A stretch of DNA of 64,000 nt. Origin: Micromonospora sp. MW-13 (GTDB lineage Bacteria > Actinomycetota > Actinomycetes > Mycobacteriales > Micromonosporaceae). Shown one piece after another: positions 49,989-58,910 of the stretch. The position numbers and the translations under genes were made by a program. Every line of letters begins with the position of its first letter. The stretch's first letter is position 1. Under the pieces are notes generated by a model. The model saw nothing but the letters and a program-made list of their open reading frames with translations. It searched no databases and was not told the origin of the DNA. The stretch is taken from contig NZ_QKKX01000017.1 in the NCBI RefSeq assembly GCF_003434305.1, positions 124,001 to 188,000 of the forward strand, given 5' to 3'.

Positions 49989-51627
49989 CCTCCCGCCGGC
50001 CGGCGACCGCCCCTCGCCGGCCCCGCCGCCCGAGGCCGGCCCGCGCCGGCCGCCGCCCGGCGGCCTCCCCGCTTCGCCGTCCGGCGGCCTCCCCGCTTCG
50101 CCGTCCGGCGGCCTCCCCGCTTCGCCGCCCGGCGGACTCTCCGCTTCGCCGCCCGGCGGCCTCCCCGCCCCGCCACCGGTGTCCGCCTCGGCCCAGCCGA
50201 CCGTCGCGCTGCCGGTGATCGGCCCCCGGCCCGTGCCGCCGCGCCGCCGCCCGGGCCGTACCCTCACCGCCCGCGCGGTGCTGGTCACCTGTGCGGTGGC
50301 CCTGGTCTCGGTGCTGGTCACCGCTCTGGTCGCGGTGCCGCTCGCGGTGCGCGGGGTGGAACGGCGCGACCAGGACGCCCTCGCCGCGCAGGCCCGGCTC
50401 GCCGCCGACGTGCTGCGCGTCCGGCTGCCCTGGCAGCGGGACGTGGCGGGCGACCGGCTGATCCGCCAGCTCCGCGAGCAGGACATCGACGTGTACGTCA
50501 TCCGCGCCGGCACGGTCGACCGGGCCGGCCTGCCCCGCCAGTTGGTGAACCGGGTCGCCGAGGGCCGCAACGTCTCCGGCCGGCGGCTGGTGGCGGGAAA
50601 GCGGGCCCTGGTCGAGGGCCGGCCGCTGCCCGGCGGGGACGGCGTGGTGCTGACCAGGCCGGCCACCCCGGGGCTGTGGGGGCGGGTGCTGCTGACCCTG
50701 TGGCTGCCGCTGCTCGCCGGCCTCGCCGCCGGGCTGGGCGCCGGGATGCTGCTGGCCCGCCGGCTGGCCCGGCCGATCCGCACCGCCGCCACCGCCGCCG
50801 CCCGGCTCAGCGCCGGGGACCGGGCGGTCCGGGTGCCCGTGGAGTCACCCGAGGAGGTCGCCGAGCTGGCGCGGGCCCTCAACGCGCTGGCCGCCGCGCT
50901 GGCCACCAGCGAGGGCCGGCAGCGGGAGTTCCTGCTGTCCGTCTCGCACGAGCTGCGCACCCCGCTGACGGCCATCCGCGGGTACGCCGAGGCGCTGGCC
51001 GACGGGGTGGTCGGCGCGGACGACGCGCCGGAGACCGGGCGGACCATGCTGGCCGAGGCCGAGCACCTGGACCGGCTGGTCCGCGACCTGCTCGCCCTGG
51101 CCCGGCTGGAGGCCGCCGACTTCCCCCTCGAACCGGTGCCGGTGGACCTGACCCGGCTGGCCGCCGACGCGGAACGCACCTGGGCCGACCGCTGCGCGGC
51201 GGTCGGGGTGGCGTTCCGCGTGGAGATCCCCGACGGGGCGGTGCCGGCGTACACCGATCCGGGGCGGATCCGGCAGGTGGTCGACGGGCTGCTGGAGAAC
51301 GCGCTGCGGGTCGTACCGCCGGGGGCGCCGGTGGTGCTCGCGGCGCGGCCGGCCGGGCCGGACCCGGCGGCCGGCGGGGTGCTGGAGGTGCGCGACGGCG
51401 GGCCGGGCTTCACCGACGACGACCTCGCCGTGGCCTTCGAACGCGGCGCGCTGCACGAGCGCTACCGGGGGGTGCGCAAGGTCGGCAGCGGCCTCGGGCT
51501 GGCGCTCGCCGCCGGACTGGTCCGCCGGCTGGGCGGGGAGATCGCCGTCGGGCACGCCGCCGAGGGCGGGGCGGCGTTCGCCGTGTGGCTGCCGCCCGAC
51601 CCTTACCTGATCCGAACAGCACGCTGA
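49981..51627 (+). CDS. Sensor histidine kinase
   Basis: 548 residues: a repetitive Pro/Gly/Ser-rich cytoplasmic N-terminus (about 1-85), membrane helix 1 (TARAVLVTCAVALVSVLVTA), an extracytoplasmic sensor of about 110 residues, helix 2 (VLLTLWLPLLAGLAAGLGAG), HAMP, H box LSVSHELRTPLTAIRG, N box DGLLENALRVVPP and G box VGSGLGLALAAG. The repeat lies outside all catalytic domains. Confidence 0.92.
   Translation: MADLPPAGDRPSPAPPPEAGPRRPPPGGLPASPSGGLPASPSGGLPASPPGGLSASPPGGLPAPPPVSASAQPTVALPVIGPRPVPPRRRPGRTLTARAVLVTCAVALVSVLVTALVAVPLAVRGVERRDQDALAAQARLAADVLRVRLPWQRDVAGDRLIRQLREQDIDVYVIRAGTVDRAGLPRQLVNRVAEGRNVSGRRLVAGKRALVEGRPLPGGDGVVLTRPATPGLWGRVLLTLWLPLLAGLAAGLGAGMLLARRLARPIRTAATAAARLSAGDRAVRVPVESPEEVAELARALNALAAALATSEGRQREFLLSVSHELRTPLTAIRGYAEALADGVVGADDAPETGRTMLAEAEHLDRLVRDLLALARLEAADFPLEPVPVDLTRLAADAERTWADRCAAVGVAFRVEIPDGAVPAYTDPGRIRQVVDGLLENALRVVPPGAPVVLAARPAGPDPAAGGVLEVRDGGPGFTDDDLAVAFERGALHERYRGVRKVGSGLGLALAAGLVRRLGGEIAVGHAAEGGAAFAVWLPPDPYLIRTAR
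50059..50178. repeat. 24-bp in-frame tandem repeat (five units)
   Basis: Five units of eight codons (GGLPASPS / GGLPASPP / GGLSASPP types) encode residues 27-66 of the kinase. The period of 24 keeps the frame. Confidence 0.85.
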
Positions 51628-51689
51628 CCCGGCCTGATCCGGGGCGGGGGAGGCTGAGGCCCACACCGACGAGAGGGAGACCGGAAACA

Positions 51690-52280
51690 ATGGCACGTCA
51701 GGGATTCGCCGCCACCACCGCGCTGCTCGCGGCCGTGGCGTTGGGCGTCGCGGGCTGCGGACCGGCCCAGGTGACGCAGGACGCGGCCAGGGAGGTCACC
51801 GTCGACGTGGCCGCGGCGATGGGCGCGGAGGGCCAGGCCCTCGCCGCGCTGGGCGTCGACCCCGGGGACCTGGACCTCGCACCCGTCGCCGCCCCGTCGC
51901 CGTCGGCCGCGTCCTCCTCCCCCGAGGCCGGCGCGAAGGGCCGGCGCGGCGAGCGGGCCGAGGAGTGGCGCAAGCGCCGGCAGGCCCGGGTGCTGCTGCG
52001 GAAGAACACCCTGCACGGCGAGGTCGTGGTCCGGACGAAGGACGGCGGCACGCGGACGGTCGCGGTGCAGCGCGGCGAGGTGACCGCAGTCGACGGCGCG
52101 AAGATGACCGTGCGGTCCACCGACGGCTTCACCATGACCTGGACCTTCGGCGACGACCTGCGGGTGGTCGAGCGGCGGACGACGATCCGGCCCGAGGCGG
52201 TCCGGCCCGGCGTCACGGTCGGCGTGGCCGGCGCCCGGGCCGGCGACACCGCCACCGCCCGCCTTGTCCTGATCAGGTGA
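51690..52280 (+). CDS. Secreted lipoprotein with DUF5666-like domain
   Basis: 196 residues. The signal ends in the lipobox VAGC (about Cys23), then a variable Ser/Pro-rich zone and a small beta domain with HGEVVVRTKDGGTRTVAVQRG, VTAVDGAKMTVRSTDGFTMTWTF in two parts and VGVAGARAGDTATARLVLI. Pattern 'G.V..V....ITV.S.DG' resembles DUF5666. ATG at 51690 has GAGAGGGAGA. Likely a target or partner of the preceding two-component pair. Confidence 0.72.
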   Translation: MARQGFAATTALLAAVALGVAGCGPAQVTQDAAREVTVDVAAAMGAEGQALAALGVDPGDLDLAPVAAPSPSAASSSPEAGAKGRRGERAEEWRKRRQARVLLRKNTLHGEVVVRTKDGGTRTVAVQRGEVTAVDGAKMTVRSTDGFTMTWTFGDDLRVVERRTTIRPEAVRPGVTVGVAGARAGDTATARLVLIR

Positions 52281-52290
52281 GAAGGCTCAG

Positions 52291-52336
52291 CAGCATCAGA
52301 TAGACGGACAGCATCAGATAGACGGACAGCATCAGG
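52291..52336. repeat. 18-bp tandem repeat between convergent genes
   Basis: CAGCATCAGATAGACGGA occurs at 52291-52308 and 52309-52326, with a partial third copy to about 52336. Base composition differs from the surroundings (about 50% GC). Confidence 0.85.
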
Positions 52337-52357
52337 GGCTCAGCGTCACGAAGCGGC

Positions 52358-54559
52358 TCAGCGGCCGGGCGGGAGGGCGTAGCCGACGTAGCCCAACCAG
52401 GTCAGCTTCCAGCCGGGCGGCACGAGCTTCCCGCACACCGTTCGGCTGCCGGTGCAGACGATCGCGTCCGTCGACGCCGGGTCGGCCGGCGGGCGGTCCG
52501 GCAGCACCGACTCCAGCGCCACCAGCTCGGGCGGGTGGCCGTCGGCGTCGCGCAGCAGCAGCCACCACGGGTACTCCCAGTTGTCGTTCTGCTGCACCAG
52601 CCCGATCCGCCGGGCCCCGGAGGCCCGTACCGCGTCGGCGGCCCCGCGGAACTCGTCCGCCCACTGCGGCCGGCGCAGGAAGCGGGTGTCCCACTCCGAG
52701 GTGGTGAACACCGACCCGGCGCCGACCAGCCGGCGCGGGAAGCCGTACGACAGGGCGAGGACCCCGGCCAGCGCGGAGGTGGCCAGCACCGTGACCGCCA
52801 GGCCGGCGGCCACCGACCGCCGACGGGCCGGCGCGAGCCGTCGGCGGAACAGCGCGTCCAGCCACAGGCCGGCCAGCGGGGCCGCCAGGACCAGGGCGTA
52901 CAGCAGCAGCCGGTTCCCCCACGGCTGCCACTTGATCATCGCCGTGTGCAGCAGAACGGCGGCCACCACCACGACGGCGTACGCCCGCAGCGCGCCGGCC
53001 GTGGCCGGGGCGACCCGGGCCGGCCGGGCCAGCGCCAGCACCGCCCCGACCAGCGCGAGCGCGCCGGCCAGCGGGAACGCCACCCGGTCCTCGTCCGGGT
53101 ACCACGCCGGCACCGGGAAGACCTCCCGGCCGAAGGTGATGGCCCGGTCCTGCGGGTCCACCCCGATCGCGCGGGCCCCCGCCATGATCGCCTCGGCCGT
53201 GCCGGCGCGGACCGGAGCGAGCGGCGTGTCCAGCGCGGTGTGCCCGATGCGCAGCGCGTTCACCAGGACCGACGCCGGGTCGTGTCGCTCCATCGGGATC
53301 GACTCGCGCAGCCGGGGCGGCCCCAGCGGGTGACCGAACTCGGCCTGCACCCGGGCCAGGAACGGCCCGACCACGACCAGGGCGACCAGCAGCACCAGCA
53401 GTGATCCGGCCACGGTCCGGGCCACCCCGGCCGCCCGGGACGGTTGCGCCGGGCGGCCCGCGACGCCGTCGCGCGACGCCGGCCCGGACGCCCCGGTCGT
53501 GGCCGCCGGGTGGCCCCCACCCTCGCCCGTCCCCGCACCGCCGGCCGCCCCGACGCCGATCAGCACCGGCCGGCCCGGGGCGCCGCCGGCTGCCCGCCCC
53601 GGGCCGTACGCCAGCCGGAGCTGGCCGATGCCCCAGAGCAGCAGCAGCGGGCCGACCCCGACCAGCCCGCTGGTCTTCGTCACCGCGGTCAGCCCGGTCG
53701 CCGCGCCGAGCAGCAGCAGCGAGCCGGCCCCGGCCCGCCGGCGCAGCCCGTCCAGCGCCAGGGTCGCCACGCAGGCCACCCAGGCGGCGCAGACCAGGTC
53801 GGTCTGGGTGCTGGTGGCCTGGAGCGCCACCATGGGGGTGGTGGCCAGCACGAACGCGGTGAGCAGTTGGGCTCGCCGCCCCCCGCCGAGCTGGGCGGCG
53901 ATCCGGGCGGCGACCAGCAGGCAGCCCACCCCGGCGGCCCACTGGACCAGGTTGTGCAGCGCGTCACCGCCGGTGAACAGCCGCAGGTGCAGCAGCAGGT
54001 ACTCCGCGCCGGGCGGGATGGTCACCTGCCGGTGGATCGCGGTGGGCCAGAACTCCAGGCCGCGCTGGGCCACCCAGTGCTCCACCTTCGGCAGGTGATA
54101 GGTCTGCGAGTCGAAGTTGTTGGGCTCGGCCAGCAGCGCGATCAGCAGCTCCACCAGGACCAGTCCGCCGACCGTGCCGGCCAGCAGCCGCTCGGCGCGC
54201 CCCGCCGTACGCCACCGGCGGGCCAGCCCGGCGAGGCCGGCGCGGGCGGCGGCGGCCAGGTCCCCCCGCGCGCCGTCGCGGCGGCGTCGCCAGCCGGCGG
54301 CCCCGGCGGCGACGGCGAGGAAGAGCAGCCAGGCGACCGCGACGGCGGGCAGGGTCAGCAGACGCAGCGCGCCGAGCAGCTCCACCGCCAGCACCGCGAA
54401 CGCGCCGGTGACCACGGCGGCCCGGACCACCGCCAGGCGCAACGGGGCGACCACGTCGGTCCCGCGCGGACGCAGCGCCACGGTGAGTGACAGGACGGCG
54501 GCGAGTGGGGCCGCCACGAGCAGGAAGCCGGCTGCCGACATGGCGCGAGTAAACACCAT
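52358..54559 (-). CDS. GT39-like polytopic glycosyltransferase
   Basis: 733 residues with about 12 or more membrane helices; the first extracytoplasmic loop contains LAEPNNFDSQTYHLPKVEHW with the catalytic-type Asp of GT-C enzymes (FDSQ), and HRQVTIPPGAEYLLLHLRLF. The C-terminal ~110 residues are soluble. It would use a polyprenyl-phosphate sugar to decorate an extracellular acceptor. ATG at 54559; ATG at 54541 also possible; neither has a Shine-Dalgarno. Confidence 0.78.
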   Translation of the reverse strand: MVFTRAMSAAGFLLVAAPLAAVLSLTVALRPRGTDVVAPLRLAVVRAAVVTGAFAVLAVELLGALRLLTLPAVAVAWLLFLAVAAGAAGWRRRRDGARGDLAAAARAGLAGLARRWRTAGRAERLLAGTVGGLVLVELLIALLAEPNNFDSQTYHLPKVEHWVAQRGLEFWPTAIHRQVTIPPGAEYLLLHLRLFTGGDALHNLVQWAAGVGCLLVAARIAAQLGGGRRAQLLTAFVLATTPMVALQATSTQTDLVCAAWVACVATLALDGLRRRAGAGSLLLLGAATGLTAVTKTSGLVGVGPLLLLWGIGQLRLAYGPGRAAGGAPGRPVLIGVGAAGGAGTGEGGGHPAATTGASGPASRDGVAGRPAQPSRAAGVARTVAGSLLVLLVALVVVGPFLARVQAEFGHPLGPPRLRESIPMERHDPASVLVNALRIGHTALDTPLAPVRAGTAEAIMAGARAIGVDPQDRAITFGREVFPVPAWYPDEDRVAFPLAGALALVGAVLALARPARVAPATAGALRAYAVVVVAAVLLHTAMIKWQPWGNRLLLYALVLAAPLAGLWLDALFRRRLAPARRRSVAAGLAVTVLATSALAGVLALSYGFPRRLVGAGSVFTTSEWDTRFLRRPQWADEFRGAADAVRASGARRIGLVQQNDNWEYPWWLLLRDADGHPPELVALESVLPDRPPADPASTDAIVCTGSRTVCGKLVPPGWKLTWLGYVGYALPPGR

Positions 54560-54664
54560 CAGGCTGGATCCGCGGACCCCGACGCCCGGCGGTGGTGAAC
54601 ACCGCCGCGCTGACCTGCCAGGCTAGGCTAGGGCCGACGTGTCGCCGCCACCGTGGAGATTCCC

Positions 54665-55372
54665 GTGAAGCTCTCGATCCTCATGCCGGTCTACAACGAG
54701 GAAGAACGCATCGCGGATGCCCTCAAGCAGGCGCTGGCGGTCGACTACCCGTGCGAGATCGAGCTGGTCGTGGTCGACGACGGCAGCCGCGACGGCACCG
54801 GCGAGATCCTCGGCCGCGCCGACGACGCGCGGCTGCGGGTGATCACCCACCAGCGTAACGCGGGCAAGGGCGCGGCCATCAGGACGGCGGTCGACAACGC
54901 CGACGGAGAGTACATGGTCATCCTCGACGCCGACCTGGAGTACGACCCGCAGGACATTCCCAAGCTGCTCGACCCGGTGCTCGACGGCCGCGCCGCGGTG
55001 GTCTACGGCAACCGCACCTTCGGCAGCCACAGCGCGTACAGCTTCTGGTACGTGATGGGCAACAAGGGCGTCACCATGGCGGCCAACGTGCTGTTCAACT
55101 CGTACATCGGCGACCTGGAGACCTGCTTCAAGCTGATGCCGGTCGCCCTCTACCGCTCCCTCGACGTCCGCTCCCGGGGCTTCGGCATGGAGGCCGAGGT
55201 GACCGGCAAGCTGCTGCGCCGGCGCATCCGCCCGTACGAGGTGCCGATCAGCTACCGGGCGCGGGGCCGCGAGGAGGGCAAGAAGATCACCTGGAAGGAC
55301 GGCGTCGAGGCGATCTGGATCCTCGGCCGGGAGCGCACCCGCCGCCGTCCCGTCGACACCGGGCAGCGCTGA
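54665..55372 (+). CDS. Polyprenyl-phosphate mannosyltransferase-like GT2 (DPM1-type)
   Basis: 235 residues: LSILMPVYNEEERIADALKQ, VVVDDGSRDGTGEIL, NAGKGAAIRTAVDNADGEYM, metal-binding VILDADLEYDP, and MEAEVTGKLLRRRIRPYEVP. DPM1-like enzymes make polyprenyl-phosphate-mannose or -glucose, the donor for GT-C enzymes such as the divergent gene at 52358. GTG at 54665 has GGAG at 7-8 bases; TAGGCT occurs twice upstream (54622-54634). Confidence 0.88.
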   Translation: MKLSILMPVYNEEERIADALKQALAVDYPCEIELVVVDDGSRDGTGEILGRADDARLRVITHQRNAGKGAAIRTAVDNADGEYMVILDADLEYDPQDIPKLLDPVLDGRAAVVYGNRTFGSHSAYSFWYVMGNKGVTMAANVLFNSYIGDLETCFKLMPVALYRSLDVRSRGFGMEAEVTGKLLRRRIRPYEVPISYRARGREEGKKITWKDGVEAIWILGRERTRRRPVDTGQR

Positions 55373-55378
55373 CCCCGC

Positions 55379-56281
55379 TCAGCGCCCCGCAGCGAGGAAG
55401 TCGCTGACCGACCGGCGCAGGCCCGCCGCGTCCAGCCCGTGCCAGCGGGTGTGGTCGGCCGCGGAGCCGTACCGCCGCAGTTCCTCCCGGCTCACGCCGA
55501 GCGCGAGCAGCCGGTGCGGCCGGTCCGCCAGCGCGTCGCCGACCAGCCGGGCGGACGTCCCGGCCAGGTAGGGCTCCACCAGGATCACCTCGGTCCCCGC
55601 GAGGGCCCGCAGCCCGGCCGCGTCGAACGGTCGAGGCCGGTGGGTGTACGCGACCGTCACCCCCAGGCCGGCCACCGCCGCCACCGCCGCGTCCAGCACC
55701 GGCCCGACCGCCACCAGCAGCGGCGCACCCGGCCCCGCGTCCCGCAGTACGGCCAGCGAACCGTCCGTGCCGCGCGGCCGGTCGTTGCCCAGCGTCGACA
55801 GCCGCAGGTACGCCGGACCGTCCCCGGCCACCGTCGCGCGCAGCAGGGCGGGCACCTCGCCGGCGTGTCCGGGCACGTGCACGGTCCAGCCGGCCAGGGT
55901 GTCGATCAACGCGACGTCGGCCGGGGACAGGTGGGTCCGCCCGGCGGCGGCCCGGTCGTACGAGGCGCCGATGCCGACCAGCACCGCGCTCACGCCCTGG
56001 TGGTCCAGGTCCAGCTTGATCTGCTCGTACGCCCGCTCGACGAGGAACGGGGCGTAGCTGTGCACGATCGGTCGCAGCCCGGTCAGCGCGAGCCCGCCGG
56101 CCACCCCCATCATCAACTGCTCCCGGATGCCCACGTTGAGCACCCGGTCGGGGTGCCGTCCGGTGGCCGGGGCGAACGCCGCGGCCGAGATGTCGGCGAG
56201 CACCAGCGCGGTGCGCGGCTGCTCGCCCAGCAGCGCCGTGGTGGCGTCGACGAACGCCTCCCGCATCGTCGTCATGGTCAT
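55379..56281 (-). CDS. Split transketolase, C-terminal subunit
   Basis: 300 residues containing the pyrimidine-binding and C-terminal domains: FAPATGRHPDRVLNVGIREQ, LMMGVAGGLALTGLRPIVHS, YEQIKLDLDHQGVSAVLVG. The essential Glu of the TPP pyrimidine pocket is in IREQ. The ATG at 56281 overlaps the stop of the N-terminal subunit by four bases (ATGA), and GGAGGGGGA precedes it. Split transketolases often serve specialised metabolism rather than the pentose pathway. Confidence 0.88.
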   Translation of the reverse strand: MTMTTMREAFVDATTALLGEQPRTALVLADISAAAFAPATGRHPDRVLNVGIREQLMMGVAGGLALTGLRPIVHSYAPFLVERAYEQIKLDLDHQGVSAVLVGIGASYDRAAAGRTHLSPADVALIDTLAGWTVHVPGHAGEVPALLRATVAGDGPAYLRLSTLGNDRPRGTDGSLAVLRDAGPGAPLLVAVGPVLDAAVAAVAGLGVTVAYTHRPRPFDAAGLRALAGTEVILVEPYLAGTSARLVGDALADRPHRLLALGVSREELRRYGSAADHTRWHGLDAAGLRRSVSDFLAAGR

Positions 56282-56991
56282 TCCCCCTCCCGGACAACCG
56301 CGACGACCACGTGCGGCCGGTTCCCGTCCTGCCCGGTGAGGGCGGCGTACAGGGCGTCGTGGTCGCGCCCGTCCACGGTCGCGGCGGTCCACCCGTTGAC
56401 GGTGAACCGGGTAGCGATCCCACCGCACCAGCCGTGGCTGGCCGAGTCGTTGTCGATCACCACGGCGGTCAGGTTCGCCAGCCGGACCGCGCCCGCGTAC
56501 GCGATCGCCTCGTGGTTGGACCCCTCGTCCAGCTCGGCGTCGCCGAGCAGGACGTACACCCGGGGGGTCGTCAGGCCCTGGGCCCGCAGCCCGAGCGCGG
56601 TGCCCGCGCCCAGGCCGAGGCCGTGGCCGAGCGAGCCGGAGCCGATCTCCACCCCGGGGACCAGCAGCCGGTCCGGGTGGTCGCCGAGCCGGCTGTCCGG
56701 GCCGCCCTGGTCGTCGAGCCAGTCGGCGGGCACGAAGCCCTTCGCGGCCAGCACGGCGTAGTAGCCGGCGACGGCATGCCCCTTGGAGAGCAGGAACCGG
56801 TCCCGGTCCGGGTCGTCGACGGTCGCCGGGGTGATCCGCAGCACCCGGTCGTAGAGCACCCGGAGGACGTCGAGGGTCGAGTACACGTTCGGGCCGAACT
56901 CCCGACCTGCGCGGACCCGCTCCAGCAGGGGCCCGAGCGGGGCGGGCGGGCCGGCTTCGGCGGCCCGCGTGGTGGCGGTCATGATGGTCAT
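56278..56991 (-). CDS. Split transketolase, N-terminal (TPP-binding) subunit
   Basis: 237 residues. TPP diphosphate-binding motif LLGDAELDEGSNHEAIAYA, FLLSKGHAVAGYYAVLA, GSGSLGHGLGLGAGTALGL. ATG 56991 (an alternative ATG is 56982). Its promoter is shared with soxR, divergent, and covers a 20-bp palindrome. Together with the C-terminal subunit it would form one active enzyme. Confidence 0.88.
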   Translation of the reverse strand: MTIMTATTRAAEAGPPAPLGPLLERVRAGREFGPNVYSTLDVLRVLYDRVLRITPATVDDPDRDRFLLSKGHAVAGYYAVLAAKGFVPADWLDDQGGPDSRLGDHPDRLLVPGVEIGSGSLGHGLGLGAGTALGLRAQGLTTPRVYVLLGDAELDEGSNHEAIAYAGAVRLANLTAVVIDNDSASHGWCGGIATRFTVNGWTAATVDGRDHDALYAALTGQDGNRPHVVVAVVREGE

Positions 56992-57005
56992 GCCGCTAGC
57001 CTGCA

Positions 57006-57025
57006 AGTTGAAGTCCACTTCAACT
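57006..57025. promoter_or_regulatory. Perfect 20-bp palindrome between soxR and transketolase genes
   Basis: AGTTGAAGT-CC-ACTTCAACT (9-bp arms, 2-base centre) lies 14 bases before the transketolase ATG and 12 bases before the soxR ATG. The length and position fit a MerR-family operator, and SoxR is the obvious candidate. Confidence 0.75.
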
Positions 57026-57037
57026 CAAGGCGACGTG

Positions 57038-57523
57038 ATGCGGGATTCCCTGACCATCGGCCAGCTCGCCGCGCGCAGCGGCGTCGCGCCCTCGGCGCTT
57101 CGCTACTACGAGCGCCTCGGCCTGATCCGGGCCGACCGCACCGGCGGCAACCAGCGCCGGTACGCCCGCAGCGAACTGCGCCGGGTGGCGTTCGTCCGGA
57201 TCTCCCAGCAGGTCGGCATCTCGCTGGAGGAGATCCGCGACGCGCTGGACTCGCTGCCCGCCTCCCGCACCCCGACGGCCGACGACTGGGCGGAGCTGTC
57301 GACCGCGTGGCGGGCCCGGCTGAGCGAGAAGATCCGGCTGATGGCCAGGCTCCGCGACGACCTGGACGGCTGCATCGGCTGCGGCTGCCTGTCGTTGCAG
57401 CGCTGCACCCTCTACAACCCCGGGGACAGGCTGTCGGGCGAGGGTCCCGGTGCCCGGCTCATGCTGCCTCCCGCCGAGCAGTCCCCGCCCGCCGGGTGCG
57501 GAGCCGGGGTCACCCGAGGGTGA
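57038..57523 (+). CDS. soxR: Redox-sensitive transcriptional regulator SoxR
   Basis: 161 residues. MerR-type winged helix (TIGQLAARSGVAPSALRYYE, RRYARSELRRVAFVRI), dimerisation helix, and the [2Fe-2S]-binding motif GCIGCGCLSLQRC with Cys112, Cys115, Cys117 and Cys123 in the C-x2-C-x-C-x5-C pattern specific for SoxR, followed by NPGDRL and GPGARL. ATG at 57038. Its 3' end overlaps the convergent quinone oxidoreductase gene by 14 bases. Confidence 0.96.
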   Translation: MRDSLTIGQLAARSGVAPSALRYYERLGLIRADRTGGNQRRYARSELRRVAFVRISQQVGISLEEIRDALDSLPASRTPTADDWAELSTAWRARLSEKIRLMARLRDDLDGCIGCGCLSLQRCTLYNPGDRLSGEGPGARLMLPPAEQSPPAGCGAGVTRG

Positions 57524-58487
57524 GCAGCACCTTGCCGACGTGGTCGTTGGACTCGACCAGCCGGTGCGCCTCGGCGGCCTCGGGCATCGGCAGCCGCCGG
57601 TCGACGACCGGGCGGACCGCCCCGGCGGCCACCAGCGGCCAGACCTGCTCCCGCACACCCGCGACGATCGCCGCCTTCTCCGCCAGCGGCCGGGACCGCA
57701 GCGCGGTGGCCGCCACCGAGGCCCGCTTCGCCAGCAGCGCGCCGAGGTCCAGCTCCGCCTTCCGGCCGCCCTGCATGCCGATCACCACGAGCCGGCCGCC
57801 GGTGGCCAGCGCGGCCACGTTCCGGGCCAGGTAGGAAGCGCCCATGATGTCGAGGACGACGTCCGCGCCCCGGCCGTCGGTGACCCGCCGGACCTCCTCG
57901 ACGAAGTCCTGCTCCCGGTAGTCGATCGCGTGCGCGGCGCCCAGCTCGCGCAGCCGCTCGTGCTTGGCCGGCCGAGCGGTCACCACGACCGTCGCGCCGA
58001 GCGCCACGCCGAGCTGGACGGCGAACGTGCCGATCCCGCTGCCCCCGCCGTGCACCAGCAGCGTCTCGCCCGTGGTCAGCCCGGCGAGCTGGACCACGTT
58101 CGACCAGACCGTGCAGGCCACCTCCGGCAGCGCCGCCGCGTCGACGAGGTCGACGCCCGCCGGCACCGGCAGCAACTGCCCGGCGGGCACGGCCACCCGT
58201 TCGGCGTACCCGCCGCCGGCCAGCAGCGCGCAGACCTCCTGGCCGATCTCCCAGCCGGTCACGCCGGCGCCGACCGCGCCGACCACCCCCGAGCACTCCA
58301 ACCCGGGGTACGCGGGCGCGCCCGGCGGCGGCGGATAGTGCCCCTGCCGTTGCAGCAGGTCGGCCCGGTTCACCGCGCTGGCCCGCACGTGCACGACCAC
58401 CTCGCCGGGGCCGGGCTCGGGATCGGGCACCTCCGTCCAGACGAGTCCGTCGGGTCCGCCGGGCTCCGGGATCGTGATCGCGTGCAT
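57510..58487 (-). CDS. NAD(P)H quinone oxidoreductase, zinc-free MDR family
   Basis: 325 residues: GxDxxxRxG-type start replaced by RADLLQRQGHYPPPPGAPAYPGLECSGVV, NADPH-binding VHGGGSGIGTFAVQLGVALGA, and no zinc ligands, placing it with PIG3/QOR enzymes that reduce quinones. Convergent with soxR, overlapping its end by 14 bases. In Streptomyces SoxR regulons contain quinone-handling enzymes, so it is a plausible target, although it is not on the soxR promoter. Confidence 0.9.
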   Translation of the reverse strand: MHAITIPEPGGPDGLVWTEVPDPEPGPGEVVVHVRASAVNRADLLQRQGHYPPPPGAPAYPGLECSGVVGAVGAGVTGWEIGQEVCALLAGGGYAERVAVPAGQLLPVPAGVDLVDAAALPEVACTVWSNVVQLAGLTTGETLLVHGGGSGIGTFAVQLGVALGATVVVTARPAKHERLRELGAAHAIDYREQDFVEEVRRVTDGRGADVVLDIMGASYLARNVAALATGGRLVVIGMQGGRKAELDLGALLAKRASVAATALRSRPLAEKAAIVAGVREQVWPLVAAGAVRPVVDRRLPMPEAAEAHRLVESNDHVGKVLLTLG

Positions 58488-58738
58488 GGTCCAGTCTTAC
58501 CCGATCCGGATCTCCGTCCACGCGCGGACCGGATATTGTCCACCGTCCCCTGCCGGGGGGCCGGTGGGCCGGCAGTTCGGCCACTGTGGAGCTGATAGCG
58601 GCCAGGATTTGCTGGTCAGCACGAGGGCGGGAGTGTCCCGCATCCGGTCGCCGGTTCAGCCACGGTGGGACAGCGGCTTATCCGCCGGCCGGCTTCTGGC
58701 AGACTAGGCAGCGGTCGCGTCCTGCCGGGCGCGTTCCG

Positions 58739-58825
58739 GGAGGGTTCGCCTAGTGGCCGATGGCGCTGGTCTTGAAAACCGGTAAGGCAGCGATGTCTTC
58801 GTGGGTTCGAATCCCACACCCTCCG
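58739..58825 (+). tRNA. tRNA-Ser (anticodon UGA)
   Basis: 87 nt. Acceptor stem GGAGGGT pairs with ACCCTCC, anticodon loop CTTGAAA with UGA, a long variable arm typical of type II tRNAs (Ser/Leu), T-arm GTGGGTTCGAATCCCAC, discriminator G; CCA is not encoded. It is followed by a hairpin terminator and a remnant of a mobile element. Confidence 0.96.
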
Positions 58826-58839
58826 CTTCCCTGGGCAGT

Positions 58840-58881
58840 GCCACGCTCCTGACCAGCGAAAACGCCAGTCAGGGGCGTGGC
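58840..58881 (+). terminator. Terminator hairpin after tRNA-Ser
   Basis: GCCACGCTCCTGAC (58840-58853) pairs with 58868-58881 in RNA with one G-U pair, 14-base loop. It begins 15 bases after the tRNA end. Confidence 0.75.
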
Positions 58882-58910
58882 TGTAACCATTGGCAGAGTC
58901 CCGCTGGTTC

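Noticed and set aside
58739..58825. Attachment site attL at the tRNA 3' end
   Set aside because: I found no second copy of the tRNA 3' end in the following 3 kb, so no att pair can be shown.
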